From the NCBI GenBank assembly GCA_910578335.1, contig CAJTPU010000008.1, positions 1 to 64,000 on the forward strand: DNA of 64,000 nt, in the 5' to 3' direction. Positions 34,356 to 42,710 of this stretch are shown here, in pieces; the first letter of the stretch is position 1; each line of letters opens with the position of its first letter. Both the position numbers and the translations under genes were made by a program. The notes beneath the pieces were generated by a model. That model searched no databases, was not told where the DNA came from, and saw only the letters and a program-made list of their open reading frames with translations. Origin of the DNA: an uncultured Lachnospiraceae bacterium (GTDB taxonomy: Bacteria; Bacillota; Clostridia; Lachnospirales; Lachnospiraceae).

Positions 34356-35189
34356 CTATCCAAGTGCCCTTTCAAAAGCATCTGTCCTTTTATCCCATGA
34401 GACAGTTGAATAATTGTAAAACTTTGCTGTTGTAGAAAAATCCTCATGCCCTGCAAACTTTCTGATTTCTTCATTTGTCAGTTGACCCGACTCTATCATC
34501 TTTGAAATAAGGGTTTTTCTGATACTATGGTTGCTTTTCTGCATGGTGTCAATCTGCCTGTTTAACCGCCTTAGCACATTATTGACAGAGAACTCATAGC
34601 CGTTCGCCTTCTTCGTTTAATAACAAATATTCGCTGTTAAAACCGTTACATTCATTATGTTCAAAATCATTTTGAAATATTTTTTAACACGTTCCGACAG
34701 ATACAATTTACGTTTTCCTGCAATGGTTTTTATATAGGAAACAACACAATAGCCGCTTCTATGTAATTCGCCATCTGCATTTTCATAATAAGTCTTTATT
34801 TTCTTTTCACATAGGCGTTTGCGAAACTCACATTTTCAAGTTCCGAATTGTACACCTTGTATATTCTATAAGCAGACCCTTGATTACCGTTGGTACTTAG
34901 CTGACGTATTTTGGCAGCTTACGTACCATTACGGTAATCTTGGAGCGAGAGCGCGTTTGCGTTAGAATATACAAGGTGCACAATGACACTAGTATAATTA
35001 CTGAGTTTCGCAATTGCCTATATTTCCACACTGGATTCTGAAAAATCTTCCCGTTTTAGAAATTCCATGCACGCTTCTTGAAATATTTGCCGATACAATA
35101 TTCTTTTCTACTGCATAATCAAAGAGCATATTTGCAACCGACTTCATTTCTTTATACTTTTTGCTTGACAGTTTGTGCTTTTCTATCAC
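34356..35189 (-). pseudogene. Tyrosine recombinase (phage-type integrase), degenerate
   Basis: Pieces in three frames. 35189 to about 35040 encodes part of the core-binding domain (KLSSKKYKEMKSVANMLFDYAVEKNIVS). About 34800-34660 encodes the catalytic-domain start (TIAGKRKLYLSERVKKYF), then frameshifts. 34577-34356 encodes the active-site end (HSIRKTLIS, AGHEDFSTTAKFYNYS with the Tyr). It is broken by at least two frameshifts or stops near 34600-34660, by an inverted-repeat insertion at 34811-35021 and by loss of the N-terminal arm domain. It should not make active integrase. Confidence 0.88.
34811..35021. repeat. About 210-bp imperfect palindrome inserted in the integrase pseudogene
   Basis: Outer arms 34811-34830 and 35002-35021 match at 18 of 20 positions (core TTGCGAAACTCA / TGAGTTTCGCAA). 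A middle pair CACCTTGTATATTCTA (34853-34868) / its complement (34963-34978) is perfect, and an inner GATTACCGT (34882-34890) / ACGGTAATC (34931-34939) also pairs. It has the look of a MITE-like or other non-coding mobile palindrome; no coding sequence inside. Confidence 0.7.
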
Positions 35190-35206
35190 ATTTAATATGA
35201 AAAGTA

Positions 35207-35215
35207 TGATATAAT
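35207..35215 (+). promoter_or_regulatory. Extended -10 promoter of the GNAT gene
   Basis: TGATATAAT carries both the TG extension and TATAAT (35210-35215), 38 bp before the start. There is no consensus -35, which extended -10 promoters can do without. Confidence 0.5.
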
Positions 35216-35252
35216 CAAATCAATAAACCAGAATTTAAGGAGAGATATTAGA

Positions 35253-35795
35253 ATGAATCAAATTTTATTAATAGAGCCTCAAAAGATGTATGCGGATGAA
35301 ATATGGAAATTTCGTCAGGAAATTTTAGAATGTGACGCTGAAAATGAAGATAAATTTGCAGGTTGTATGTCACTTGATGTAAGTAAGTCCTCTGAAGAGT
35401 GGATAAAAATATGTGAACTTAGAAAAAGTGAAGAAACATGTGGTGAGGTGGGAGCAACCGTTCCTTCTCATACATACTTAGCTGTACGCAAGGGAGATGA
35501 TAAAGTTGTAGGTGTGATAGATTTGCGCCATCATATAAATCACCCTATTCTTGGAACGTGGGGAGGGCATTGTGGGTATTCAGTGCGTCCTTCTGAACGC
35601 GGCAAAGGTTATGCAAAGGAAATGCTTCGGCTGAATATACAAAATGCAAAGTCAATGGGAATAGAAAAACTTCTTATCACTTGTAGTATTGAGAATGCAG
35701 CAAGTGAAAATGTAATAATTGCCAATGGTGGGGTTTATGAGAAAATCATAGATGTTGATGGATGTAAGATGAAAAGATATTGGATTACAGTATAA
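35253..35795 (+). CDS. GNAT-family N-acetyltransferase (element cargo)
   Basis: 180 residues. The acetyl-CoA site reads GYSVRPSERGKGYAKEMLRL, followed by LITCSIENAASENVIIANGG, the usual beta-bulge and helix of GNAT proteins. The N-terminus (MNQILLIEPQKMYADEIWKFRQE) is typical of a clostridial subgroup annotated GNAT with no known substrate. It is intact although the rest of the element is broken; AAGGAG and an extended -10 are present. Codon and base use are AT-rich like its surroundings, unlike the chromosome. Confidence 0.87.
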   Translation: MNQILLIEPQKMYADEIWKFRQEILECDAENEDKFAGCMSLDVSKSSEEWIKICELRKSEETCGEVGATVPSHTYLAVRKGDDKVVGVIDLRHHINHPILGTWGGHCGYSVRPSERGKGYAKEMLRLNIQNAKSMGIEKLLITCSIENAASENVIIANGGVYEKIIDVDGCKMKRYWITV

Positions 35796-35837
35796 GAAGT
35801 AAATAACTTCCATTTTGTAGAATAAAAGCATAAACAA

Positions 35838-35870
35838 GAGGTTGTTAGAAAAAGACCGTCTAACAACCTC
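35838..35870. terminator. Hairpin after the GNAT gene
   Basis: GAGGTTGTTAGA (35838-35849) and TCTAACAACCTC (35859-35870) form a perfect 12-bp stem with a 9-nt loop. No T run follows, so termination or mRNA-end protection is a guess. Confidence 0.55.
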
Positions 35871-35877
35871 TACAACA

Positions 35878-35891
35878 AGTTGGTTACACTT
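35878..35891. repeat. Possible integrase arm-site, right
   Basis: Second copy of AGTTGGTTACACTT (see 34331-34344), 57 bp inside the right end of the element. Confidence 0.45.
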
Positions 35892-35947
35892 AATTTGATG
35901 TGCGGAAAGTTCCTTTCTATGTGGGGTATGCGGTGTGGGGAAATTCC

Positions 35948-35969
35948 TTCAAGTCCCATCTTCCGCAGT
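35948..35969 (+). repeat. attR: 22-bp copy of the tRNA-Leu 3' end
   Basis: Identical to 34239-34260. It marks the right boundary of the element; the response regulator starts 31 bp beyond it. Confidence 0.9.
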
Positions 35970-35999
35970 ACGGTAAGAAAGATACGGGAGAGCTATTGT

Positions 36000-36731
36000 A
36001 TGGCAATGACAATCGCTGTTGTGGATGATGACGACAGGCAAAAGGAATATTTGATAAAGCTGGTAAAGAAGTGGGCGGACAGCCGCAGTATTGCGGCAGA
36101 TGTGTGCGGTTATGGCAGTGCGGAGGCATTTCTTTTTGATTATGAGGACAAGCCTGTAAGTCTGCTTCTGCTGGATATAGAGATGAAGGGACAGAATGGC
36201 ATGGAGCTGGCAAAAAGGCTTCGTGCACGGGGCGACAGCCTGCCGGTAGTGTTTATTACGGGATTTGCGGATTACATGAGCGAGGGTTATGATGTGGAAG
36301 CGCTTCATTATCTGCTAAAGCCGCTTGACGATGCAAAGCTTATCAGGGTACTTGACAGGTATGCGGAGCGCAAAGTGGATGCTGTCGGCGAGCTGGTGGT
36401 GGATACGGAAAACGGCAGTATGCATTTGAACCTGTCAGAGCTGCTATATGTGGAGGCGTTTGGGCGTACATGCAGGCTCTATATGCATAACGGCAGAAGG
36501 ATAGACGCATATGCAGGCATAGGAGAATTCAGGGAAAAGCTTCCGGCAGGCGAATTTGTGAACTGCCACCGCTCGTATACTGTGAATCTGCGGTATGTGC
36601 GTGCGGTTGGGCGTACCTGCCTTACGCTTGATAACGGGGAGCAGATTTTGGTGTCCAGAAGGCTTTATGGAGAGGTCGGCAAGGCGTTTACTGCATATTA
36701 TACCGCTAAAATGGGAGGGGTTGAATTATGA
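36000..36731 (+). CDS. LytTR-family response regulator
   Basis: 243 residues. A receiver domain (acidic pocket VVDDDD, phospho-acceptor Asp59 in LLLLDIEMKG, switch and Lys in LLKPLDD) is followed by a LytTR DNA-binding domain (about 135-240: VEAFGRTCRLYMHNG, FVNCHRSYTVNLRYV). ATG 36000 has GGGAGAG upstream; the frame starting at 35880 reads through attR and is rejected. Overlaps the kinase gene by 4 bp. Likely regulates the adjacent ABC exporters. Confidence 0.92.
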   Translation: MAMTIAVVDDDDRQKEYLIKLVKKWADSRSIAADVCGYGSAEAFLFDYEDKPVSLLLLDIEMKGQNGMELAKRLRARGDSLPVVFITGFADYMSEGYDVEALHYLLKPLDDAKLIRVLDRYAERKVDAVGELVVDTENGSMHLNLSELLYVEAFGRTCRLYMHNGRRIDAYAGIGEFREKLPAGEFVNCHRSYTVNLRYVRAVGRTCLTLDNGEQILVSRRLYGEVGKAFTAYYTAKMGGVEL

Positions 36732-37471
36732 AGCCGCTTATGATGGCAGGAATCATTGTGGCGATGGCGGCGGCTGCTGCAGGAATCATCGTGGGAATCA
36801 GAGTGCTGCTGATAACGGTTATCGACAGGCGGATTGCCCGTTTTCAGAGCAGCCTCATCGAAAAGCAAATGACAGAAACGGAAAATATGTACAGGCAGAT
36901 GAGGAGCTGGCGGCATGATTACCGCAATCATATCCAGAATATGAAAATCCTTTTGTCAGAAGAGAATTATAGGGAGCTGGATACTTACATGGAGGAGCTT
37001 GCCAGAGATTTGGTTACGGTCGACACGGTGATAAAAACCGGTAATGTGATGGCGGATGCAGTGTTAAATGCAAAGCTTTATGCGGCAAAAAATCTTCATG
37101 TACGCGTTAACGTTAAGGCGAATATACCGAAAAATCTGCCTATGAGTGATGTGGAGCTTTGCGCGGTCTTGGGAAACCTGCTGGACAATGCTGTGGAGAG
37201 CTGTGCACGGCTTTCTGAGGAGGAGCGTTTTATCAGGATATTTATCGGTATTATCAAGGGACAATTTTATTTGTCCGTCCAGAATGCGGCAGGAGAGATA
37301 AAGAGAAAGGGTGAGGGGTATTTGTCCACCAAAAGAGCCGGCGCTGCATATGGTTACGGGCTGTTTCGGATTGACCGCATTGCAATGAAATACAGAGGTT
37401 TTGTAAACCGCAAGAATGAGGCGGGCGTTTTTGCTACGGAGATTACTTTTCCGCTTGCGGAAAGCATATGA
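36728..37471 (+). CDS. GHKL-type sensor kinase with a single membrane helix
   Basis: 247 residues. One N-terminal hydrophobic helix (about 5-30), then the phospho-acceptor region WRHDYRNHIQNM (His in H-D-x-R-N-H, AgrC/NatK class) and an ATP-binding GHKL domain (LGNLLDNAVESC; AAYGYGLFRIDRI). Most kinases of this class have five to seven helices as sensor, so this one lacks an obvious sensing domain and may respond through a partner. Cotranscribed with the LytTR regulator. Confidence 0.88.
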   Translation: MKPLMMAGIIVAMAAAAAGIIVGIRVLLITVIDRRIARFQSSLIEKQMTETENMYRQMRSWRHDYRNHIQNMKILLSEENYRELDTYMEELARDLVTVDTVIKTGNVMADAVLNAKLYAAKNLHVRVNVKANIPKNLPMSDVELCAVLGNLLDNAVESCARLSEEERFIRIFIGIIKGQFYLSVQNAAGEIKRKGEGYLSTKRAGAAYGYGLFRIDRIAMKYRGFVNRKNEAGVFATEITFPLAESI

Positions 37472-37491
37472 CCGTTGGTGCAAAATAACAG

Positions 37492-37527
37492 CCGTTCATG
37501 CAAAAATTTTGTATGGACGGTTTTTTT
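37492..37527 (+). terminator. Terminator after the sensor kinase
   Basis: CCGTTCATGC pairs with GTATGGACGG (with two G-U pairs) around AAAAATTTT, followed by seven T. It should separate the two-component genes from the ABC genes. Confidence 0.75.
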
Positions 37528-37536
37528 GCGTATAAT
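37509..37536 (+). promoter_or_regulatory. Promoter of the ABC exporter pair, overlapping the terminator
   Basis: TATAAT (37531-37536) lies 16 bp after TTGTAT (37509-37514), which is in the right arm of the terminator stem. The transcript of the exporters would start just after the terminator of the kinase gene. Confidence 0.5.
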
Positions 37537-37571
37537 GAAGGATAGGACGATACAGGAAAGAAGGCTGGGAT

Positions 37572-39452
37572 ATGAAAAAGAAGACAGAGGGCGGCTATTA
37601 TTTTGACGATGAGTTTGACGAGGTATACAAATATTCCACGTGGAACTGCCTGAAATATATGGTGCGCTTCAGCGTACGGAATGACAAGTGGCTGATTCCC
37701 CTGATGGCGGTAAGTGCAGGCGCTTTTTACGGAGTCGACTTCTTGTGGACAATTGTGAATAAATACGTGGTGGATTTTGCCTTTGCCGTGGAAGCAAGGC
37801 AGAAGCTTTTGGTGATAATTTCTGTGCTTATCATGGTGATTTTAATTTTGAAGCTGATTCATGGAAGCCTGGAGGCAAAAGTTTGTGAAACCAGATTTCG
37901 AAAATGCAGGTATGCCATTGTACGGAAATTGTATGAAAAGCAGCTTTATATGGATTATGAGAATCTGGAAAAACCTGCCGTCAAGACTTTATTTGAGGGT
38001 GCAAAACAGCAATCTGTCAATTCCATGATGGAATTTTATTTTAGGGTGAGAGATACCATTGGATTGTTTTTTTCTTTTGCGGGTTATACTACCTTAATTT
38101 GTATGCTTTCACCATGGCTTGTGCTGATTATCCTTGTGCCAACCGTTGCCTATTATTATATTGTGAAGTATAAAATCACATGGTTTAACCGGCATTGGAA
38201 GGATTGGACGGACACGGAGAGGAAGCTGGGGTATATCAAGCGCAAGGCGTCGGATTTTGCCTATGCAAAGGATGTCAGGCTTTACAATATGGAGGGCTGG
38301 ATTGGGCAGATGGTGAGAAAGTTTCTGGAGGAGAGACTTTTTTGGTATAAAAGGCAGGGAAAAGTGGAAGGGCTGAATGGCTTCCTGCAGTTGCTTGCGG
38401 TATCCGTCAGGGACATAGCGGCATACGGCTTTATTGTGTGGAATCTGGCAAAGGGAAATTTGGGAGCGGGAGACTTTGTTTTGTATTTCAGCTCGGTGGG
38501 ACAGGTTTCCTATGTTTTTTATCATATGATGGACCATATCGCTTCCCTTGGCTGGATTACCGCGAATATATCCCGCTACAGAGAATTTCTGGAGGTGGAG
38601 GATGCTTCCAATCAAAATGCAGGGAAGGAGCTTCCTAAGGGGGATTTTTCAATCCGCTTTGAAAATGTATGTTACCGATATGGCGGTGCGAAGGAGGATA
38701 CCATTCACAATTTGAGCTTTACCATAAAATCAGGTGAAAAAATAGCGATTGTGGGAAATAATGGCGCGGGAAAAACCACGATAGTCAAGCTGCTCTGCGG
38801 CATGTACAGGAGAACGGGCGGGGAAATTTATATTGGAGAGCATTCCATCGATGCATATAACAGGGATGCACTGTTTCAGCTTTACGCTACCGTGTTTCAG
38901 GATATTCATGTTATGCCCACTAGCATAACCGAGAATATTGTTATGAAGGGCTGTGTGGATTTGAACAATCTTCGTTATGCGCTGGAGCATTCGGGGATTA
39001 TGGAGAAAGTAAAAATGCTCCCCGATGGAATCGACACCTATTTAGTGAAATCTGTTTATGATAAGGCAACTGATTTTTCGGGTGGCGAGCTGCAGAAGCT
39101 TGCGCTTGCCAGAGCGCTCTATAAACAAAAAACCTATGGCGCAAAAGTGCTGCTGCTTGACGAGCCGACAGCGGCGTTAGACCCATTGGCGGAGCAGAAG
39201 ATGTATCAGGAATATGCGCAGTTTGCACAGGGAAAAATATCGGTTTTTATTTCTCACAGACTTGCCTCAACCCAGTTCTGCGACAGAATTTTTTATCTGA
39301 AAAACGGCAGCATTGTGGAATGCGGCACGCACAGTGAGCTGCTTGCGGCGGGCGGCGAATACGCAAAAATTTTTGAGGTGCAGAGCCGTTACTACAGGCA
39401 GAAAAAAGCGTATGCAGAAACCTTTGGGGAAAGCGAGGTGTGTTATGAGTGA
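37572..39452 (+). CDS. ABC exporter half-transporter (TMD-NBD), first subunit
   Basis: 626 residues. A cytoplasmic N-terminus (MKKKTEGGYYFDDEF) precedes six transmembrane helices (about 35-330). The nucleotide-binding domain from about 370 has Walker A GNNGAGKTTIVKLL, signature FSGGELQKLALARAL, Walker B LLLDEPTAALDP and the H-loop ISHRL. Overlaps the second half-transporter gene by 8 bp, so a heterodimer is likely. It could export a peptide or drug. Confidence 0.92.
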   Translation: MKKKTEGGYYFDDEFDEVYKYSTWNCLKYMVRFSVRNDKWLIPLMAVSAGAFYGVDFLWTIVNKYVVDFAFAVEARQKLLVIISVLIMVILILKLIHGSLEAKVCETRFRKCRYAIVRKLYEKQLYMDYENLEKPAVKTLFEGAKQQSVNSMMEFYFRVRDTIGLFFSFAGYTTLICMLSPWLVLIILVPTVAYYYIVKYKITWFNRHWKDWTDTERKLGYIKRKASDFAYAKDVRLYNMEGWIGQMVRKFLEERLFWYKRQGKVEGLNGFLQLLAVSVRDIAAYGFIVWNLAKGNLGAGDFVLYFSSVGQVSYVFYHMMDHIASLGWITANISRYREFLEVEDASNQNAGKELPKGDFSIRFENVCYRYGGAKEDTIHNLSFTIKSGEKIAIVGNNGAGKTTIVKLLCGMYRRTGGEIYIGEHSIDAYNRDALFQLYATVFQDIHVMPTSITENIVMKGCVDLNNLRYALEHSGIMEKVKMLPDGIDTYLVKSVYDKATDFSGGELQKLALARALYKQKTYGAKVLLLDEPTAALDPLAEQKMYQEYAQFAQGKISVFISHRLASTQFCDRIFYLKNGSIVECGTHSELLAAGGEYAKIFEVQSRYYRQKKAYAETFGESEVCYE

Positions 39453-41328
39453 AGGCAGTCAGGTAGAAAAACTCAGCTCTGCACAAAAAAGGAAGCTTTT
39501 GATACGTGCTCTGCGGGATATCAGTCGTCTGGCGCCGGGTTTTGTTACGGCAAAGACATTGATTTCCGTTACGGAGGCGCTGGCGGATTTTGTGCCGATA
39601 CTGATGTCCGGTATGATTGTAGACGGCTTTGCACAGGGGAAGGATTTTGCTTATATCGGGGGCGTTATCCTTGTGGGTCTGGCAGTGTTATTTTTGATAA
39701 AGCTTCCCGGATATGGTATCAGACCGCGGCTGGTGTATCCAAATGTATACAGGCTGATGAGCGGCATTGAGGTTATGCTCAATGAAAAGATTTTAAGCAT
39801 GGACTATGTCAGAATGGAAAATCCCGAAATACACCGCCGTTACGACAAAATCAAAACCTTTGCTCTGAATTATGACAGATATGGAGGTTTTGGCGTGTAC
39901 TGCGAGATTATGAACAAAATTTCGGATGCGGCAAAAGGCATCACCTATGTGGCGGCGGCTCTTTTTGTCACATGGGATTTGTATGGCGCAGGCGTAAAAG
40001 CCGACGGTTTGTGGGAGGTCAATTATCTGCTGCTTGCCGCGGTAGTGGGGATTCTCATGATACAGAATATTATGCGCGGCAAAAGTATGATACAGGAGGA
40101 AAATATCGAGCTGTCCGACGATACCGTAAAGCCTGACAGGGTGCGCAATTATCTGCAGAATAATTTTTTGGGTGAGTATCAGGCACTCAAGGATATACAC
40201 ATATACGGCAATCAGAAATTTGTACTGCGCCGCATGGATGAGCTGTTTGAAAAATGGCATAAATCCAAATTGCGCAAGGATAAAATTATGATGCATCAGC
40301 AGCTTATAGACGAGAGCTGCGATGTGGTGCGCTCTGCGCTGATATACGGTTTTGTCGCAGGAAAGGCGGTGGCAGGCGCGATTTCCACAGGCGCTCTGGT
40401 ACAGGATATACAGAGCTTTTACCGAATTCAGCAGGGCTTTCATATGACAATTGAGAGCTTTACAAAGCTCGACAACTGTATGTTTCCCTTGAAACTGATT
40501 TACGATTTTCTGGATATTACGGATGAAAAATATGCGGGCAGCCTCCCAACGGAAAAGCGGGATGACAATGAATATGAATTTGCCTTCCACAATGTCAGCT
40601 TCCGGTATCCGGCGTCAGAGGAATGGGTGCTTAAAAATGTGAATTTGAAATGGAAAATCGGAGAAAAGATGGCGCTGGTAGGGGTAAACGGTTCCGGCAA
40701 AACCACGTTGATTAAGCTTTTGTGCCGCCTGTACGACCCTACGGAGGGAAGTGTAACCTTGAATGGAATTGATATACGAAAGTATGATATCAAAGAGTAT
40801 ATGGATTTGTTTTCCGTGGTGTTTCAGGATTCCAAGCTCTTTTCTTTTCCACTGGCGGAAAATGTTGCGGCAAGCATGGATTATGACAGCGCGCGGGTGA
40901 AGGAATGCGTGAGGAGGAGCGGCATGGGAGACAGGGTGGAAGCGATGCCGAAGGGGATTTGTACCTGCCTGTATAAGGACTTTGATGAGGGGGGAGTGGA
41001 GATATCAGGTGGTGAGGCGCAGAAGCTTGTACTTGCACGTGCCATTTACAAGGGAAGTCCTTTTGTCATATTGGATGAACCGACGGCGGCACTTGACCCT
41101 GTGGCGGAAAGCGAAATTTACAATAAATTTAATGAAGTGGTGGGCACGAGAACAGCTATTTATATTTCGCACAGACTTTCTTCCTGTTACTTCTGTGACG
41201 ATATTCTGGTGCTGCATAAGGGACAGCTTGTGGAGCGCGGTACTCATGAGGAGCTGATAAAAAAGGGCGGCATGTATGCCCGCATGTGGCGGGCACAGGC
41301 AGAATATTATAAAGAAAATCCTGCATAA
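39445..41328 (+). CDS. ABC exporter half-transporter (TMD-NBD), second subunit
   Basis: 627 residues. Six-helix domain (about 30-330), then a nucleotide-binding domain with GVNGSGKTTLIKLL, ISGGEAQKLVLARAIY, VILDEPTAALDPVAES and ISHRL. Both subunits keep the catalytic Glu after Walker B. ATG 39445 follows GAGGTGTGTT and overlaps the upstream stop; the frame from 39313 is a shadow. Partner of the preceding gene. There is no peptidase C39 domain, so it is not a classical bacteriocin processing exporter. Confidence 0.92.
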   Translation: MSEGSQVEKLSSAQKRKLLIRALRDISRLAPGFVTAKTLISVTEALADFVPILMSGMIVDGFAQGKDFAYIGGVILVGLAVLFLIKLPGYGIRPRLVYPNVYRLMSGIEVMLNEKILSMDYVRMENPEIHRRYDKIKTFALNYDRYGGFGVYCEIMNKISDAAKGITYVAAALFVTWDLYGAGVKADGLWEVNYLLLAAVVGILMIQNIMRGKSMIQEENIELSDDTVKPDRVRNYLQNNFLGEYQALKDIHIYGNQKFVLRRMDELFEKWHKSKLRKDKIMMHQQLIDESCDVVRSALIYGFVAGKAVAGAISTGALVQDIQSFYRIQQGFHMTIESFTKLDNCMFPLKLIYDFLDITDEKYAGSLPTEKRDDNEYEFAFHNVSFRYPASEEWVLKNVNLKWKIGEKMALVGVNGSGKTTLIKLLCRLYDPTEGSVTLNGIDIRKYDIKEYMDLFSVVFQDSKLFSFPLAENVAASMDYDSARVKECVRRSGMGDRVEAMPKGICTCLYKDFDEGGVEISGGEAQKLVLARAIYKGSPFVILDEPTAALDPVAESEIYNKFNEVVGTRTAIYISHRLSSCYFCDDILVLHKGQLVERGTHEELIKKGGMYARMWRAQAEYYKENPA

Positions 41329-41332
41329 AAAT

Positions 41333-42055
41333 CTATTGTCCGTCATGCAGCGCGGCAGGTTTTTTGCTTAAGTAGATACAGTATATGATTGCGACGATTA
41401 TGGTGGCGCCCATATAAAGATATGCGCTTGCCAAACTCCTGTCTGGAGCGGCAAAATTTGAGAGCGCGTTGACCATTCCGTGAATCGGAATACATATACA
41501 GAGGCTGCCGGATTTGTAAAAAACAAAGCTGAAGATAAAGCCCCAGGCGATAGCAAAGAACACTTGAATCAAAGTTTCCATGTTCGCCTGCCCTGCAAAA
41601 AGGTTAACAATATGCCCAATGCCGAAGGTGACAGCCGAAATGGTGATGGCAACAGGTGCAGGGTCCTTTTTAAGTAAAATGCGGAACAAAAAACCGCGGA
41701 ATATCATTTCTTCAATAAAACCGACAAGCAGCATGGAAACAACGGCAAATGCCTGTCCAATACCGCTGTAAGCGATGCCGAAGCCGCCCCAGAGATTTCC
41801 GGTCATCAGTACAGCCATGGGGATAAAAAACCAGTAATCAGCCGCCTTGCCCTTAAAGCGGCAAAGACCGTATTTTTCCTCCAGATGATTTCTCTTCACA
41901 AACACAAAGATGCCGGCTGCGATGACGGCAAGCGCCGCAAGCATCGCAGCGCTCTCGTCGCCGCGCTTTCCCCTTATGGGAATCGTTACAACGCAGTACA
42001 GAATAATCCATAATATCGCGAACAACAATTCATTTTTCTTGTACAGTTTTCTCAT
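41333..42055 (-). CDS. CPBP-family intramembrane metalloprotease
   Basis: 240 residues with about seven hydrophobic helices. Conserved motifs are EEMIFRGFLFRILL (Glu-Glu-x-x-x-Arg), FGIGHIVNL (His) and IPIHGMVNALSNF (His). The family (CAAX protease and bacteriocin-processing-like) cleaves in the membrane. ATG 42055 has GGAG six bases before it; an ATG at 42067 lacks a site. It lies 30 bp downstream of the TetR gene and shares its promoter; it converges 4 bp from the ABC genes. Confidence 0.86.
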   Translation of the reverse strand: MRKLYKKNELLFAILWIILYCVVTIPIRGKRGDESAAMLAALAVIAAGIFVFVKRNHLEEKYGLCRFKGKAADYWFFIPMAVLMTGNLWGGFGIAYSGIGQAFAVVSMLLVGFIEEMIFRGFLFRILLKKDPAPVAITISAVTFGIGHIVNLFAGQANMETLIQVFFAIAWGFIFSFVFYKSGSLCICIPIHGMVNALSNFAAPDRSLASAYLYMGATIIVAIIYCIYLSKKPAALHDGQ

Positions 42056-42085
42056 TTTAATCTCCATTCCTGTGCAGGCAGAACA

Positions 42086-42655
42086 TCAGCCTTCGTTCTC
42101 TTTTGCCGCAAGCACCGCTCCGCGGTAAGCTTTTTCAAGATGTTTTGCGACGATACTTTCATCGTATGTAAGAGAGTTGTTGGCAATGATACTTGCGTAA
42201 CCGTGCGCAAAAAGTGAAATGGTTACAAATACTTCCTTTACCTGTTTGATATCCATCTCCATTGCGCCCTGCATCACGGTAAGAACAGGCTGTAATTCCT
42301 CACTGTCCACCATTTCCATCAGACTGTTTTCGACTGCAAAGCCTGACTGGAAAAGAAGGCGGAACAAATTTGGCTCGCGGATTGCAAAGCGGATATAGTT
42401 AAGACCTATTCCGAGCATAATGCCCTCTGTCCGATTTTCAATGTGCATCAGGTATTCCGAATGAAAGCGGTCCGTTTTTTCGTATACCGCCCGTTTCAGC
42501 TCTTCGATTCTTGCAAAGTGGTACATCACAGGCTGCGTGGAGCACTTAAGCTTTTCTGAAACGGTGCGGGCGTTGACGTTTTCAATGCCCATGATTCTGG
42601 TGACTGCAAATGCAGCGTCAACTACCATTTCCTTTGTTATTTTTGCCTTTGGCAT
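42086..42655 (-). CDS. TetR/AcrR-family regulator of the CPBP gene
   Basis: 189 residues. The HTH is in MPKAKITKEMVVDAAFAVTR and ARTVSEKLKCSTQPVMYHFARIEEL; the C-terminal helical domain is of the TetR_C type. ATG 42655 is preceded by GGAGG; upstream in-frame ATGs are unsupported. Two adjacent palindromes over its promoter suggest autoregulation. Confidence 0.87.
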   Translation of the reverse strand: MPKAKITKEMVVDAAFAVTRIMGIENVNARTVSEKLKCSTQPVMYHFARIEELKRAVYEKTDRFHSEYLMHIENRTEGIMLGIGLNYIRFAIREPNLFRLLFQSGFAVENSLMEMVDSEELQPVLTVMQGAMEMDIKQVKEVFVTISLFAHGYASIIANNSLTYDESIVAKHLEKAYRGAVLAAKENEG

Positions 42656-42710
42656 GGAACCTCCATTTCTGTGCATGCTTTCAAAGCAAGAGAGCGCACG
42701 CAAGCCTTCC

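Larger units (their letters stand above)
34239..35969. mobile_element. Decayed tRNA-Leu-integrated element (about 1.7 kb)
   Basis: Bounded by a perfect 22-bp direct repeat of the tRNA-Leu 3' end (34239-34260 and 35948-35969). It contains a tyrosine-integrase pseudogene facing the tRNA, a large inverted-repeat insertion inside it, and one intact gene (GNAT). It is visibly more AT-rich than the flanks. No replication, transfer or structural genes remain, so it is an immobile remnant of a prophage, ICE or small genomic island. Confidence 0.85.

Noticed and set aside
34239..35969. Active prophage or ICE
   Set aside because: The integrase is broken by frameshifts and an insertion, and there are no replication, transfer, packaging or structural genes between the att repeats.
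35880..35999. N-terminal 40-residue extension of the response regulator
   Set aside because: It would run through attR, a copied tRNA end, and has no ribosome binding site; the receiver domain starts at 36000.
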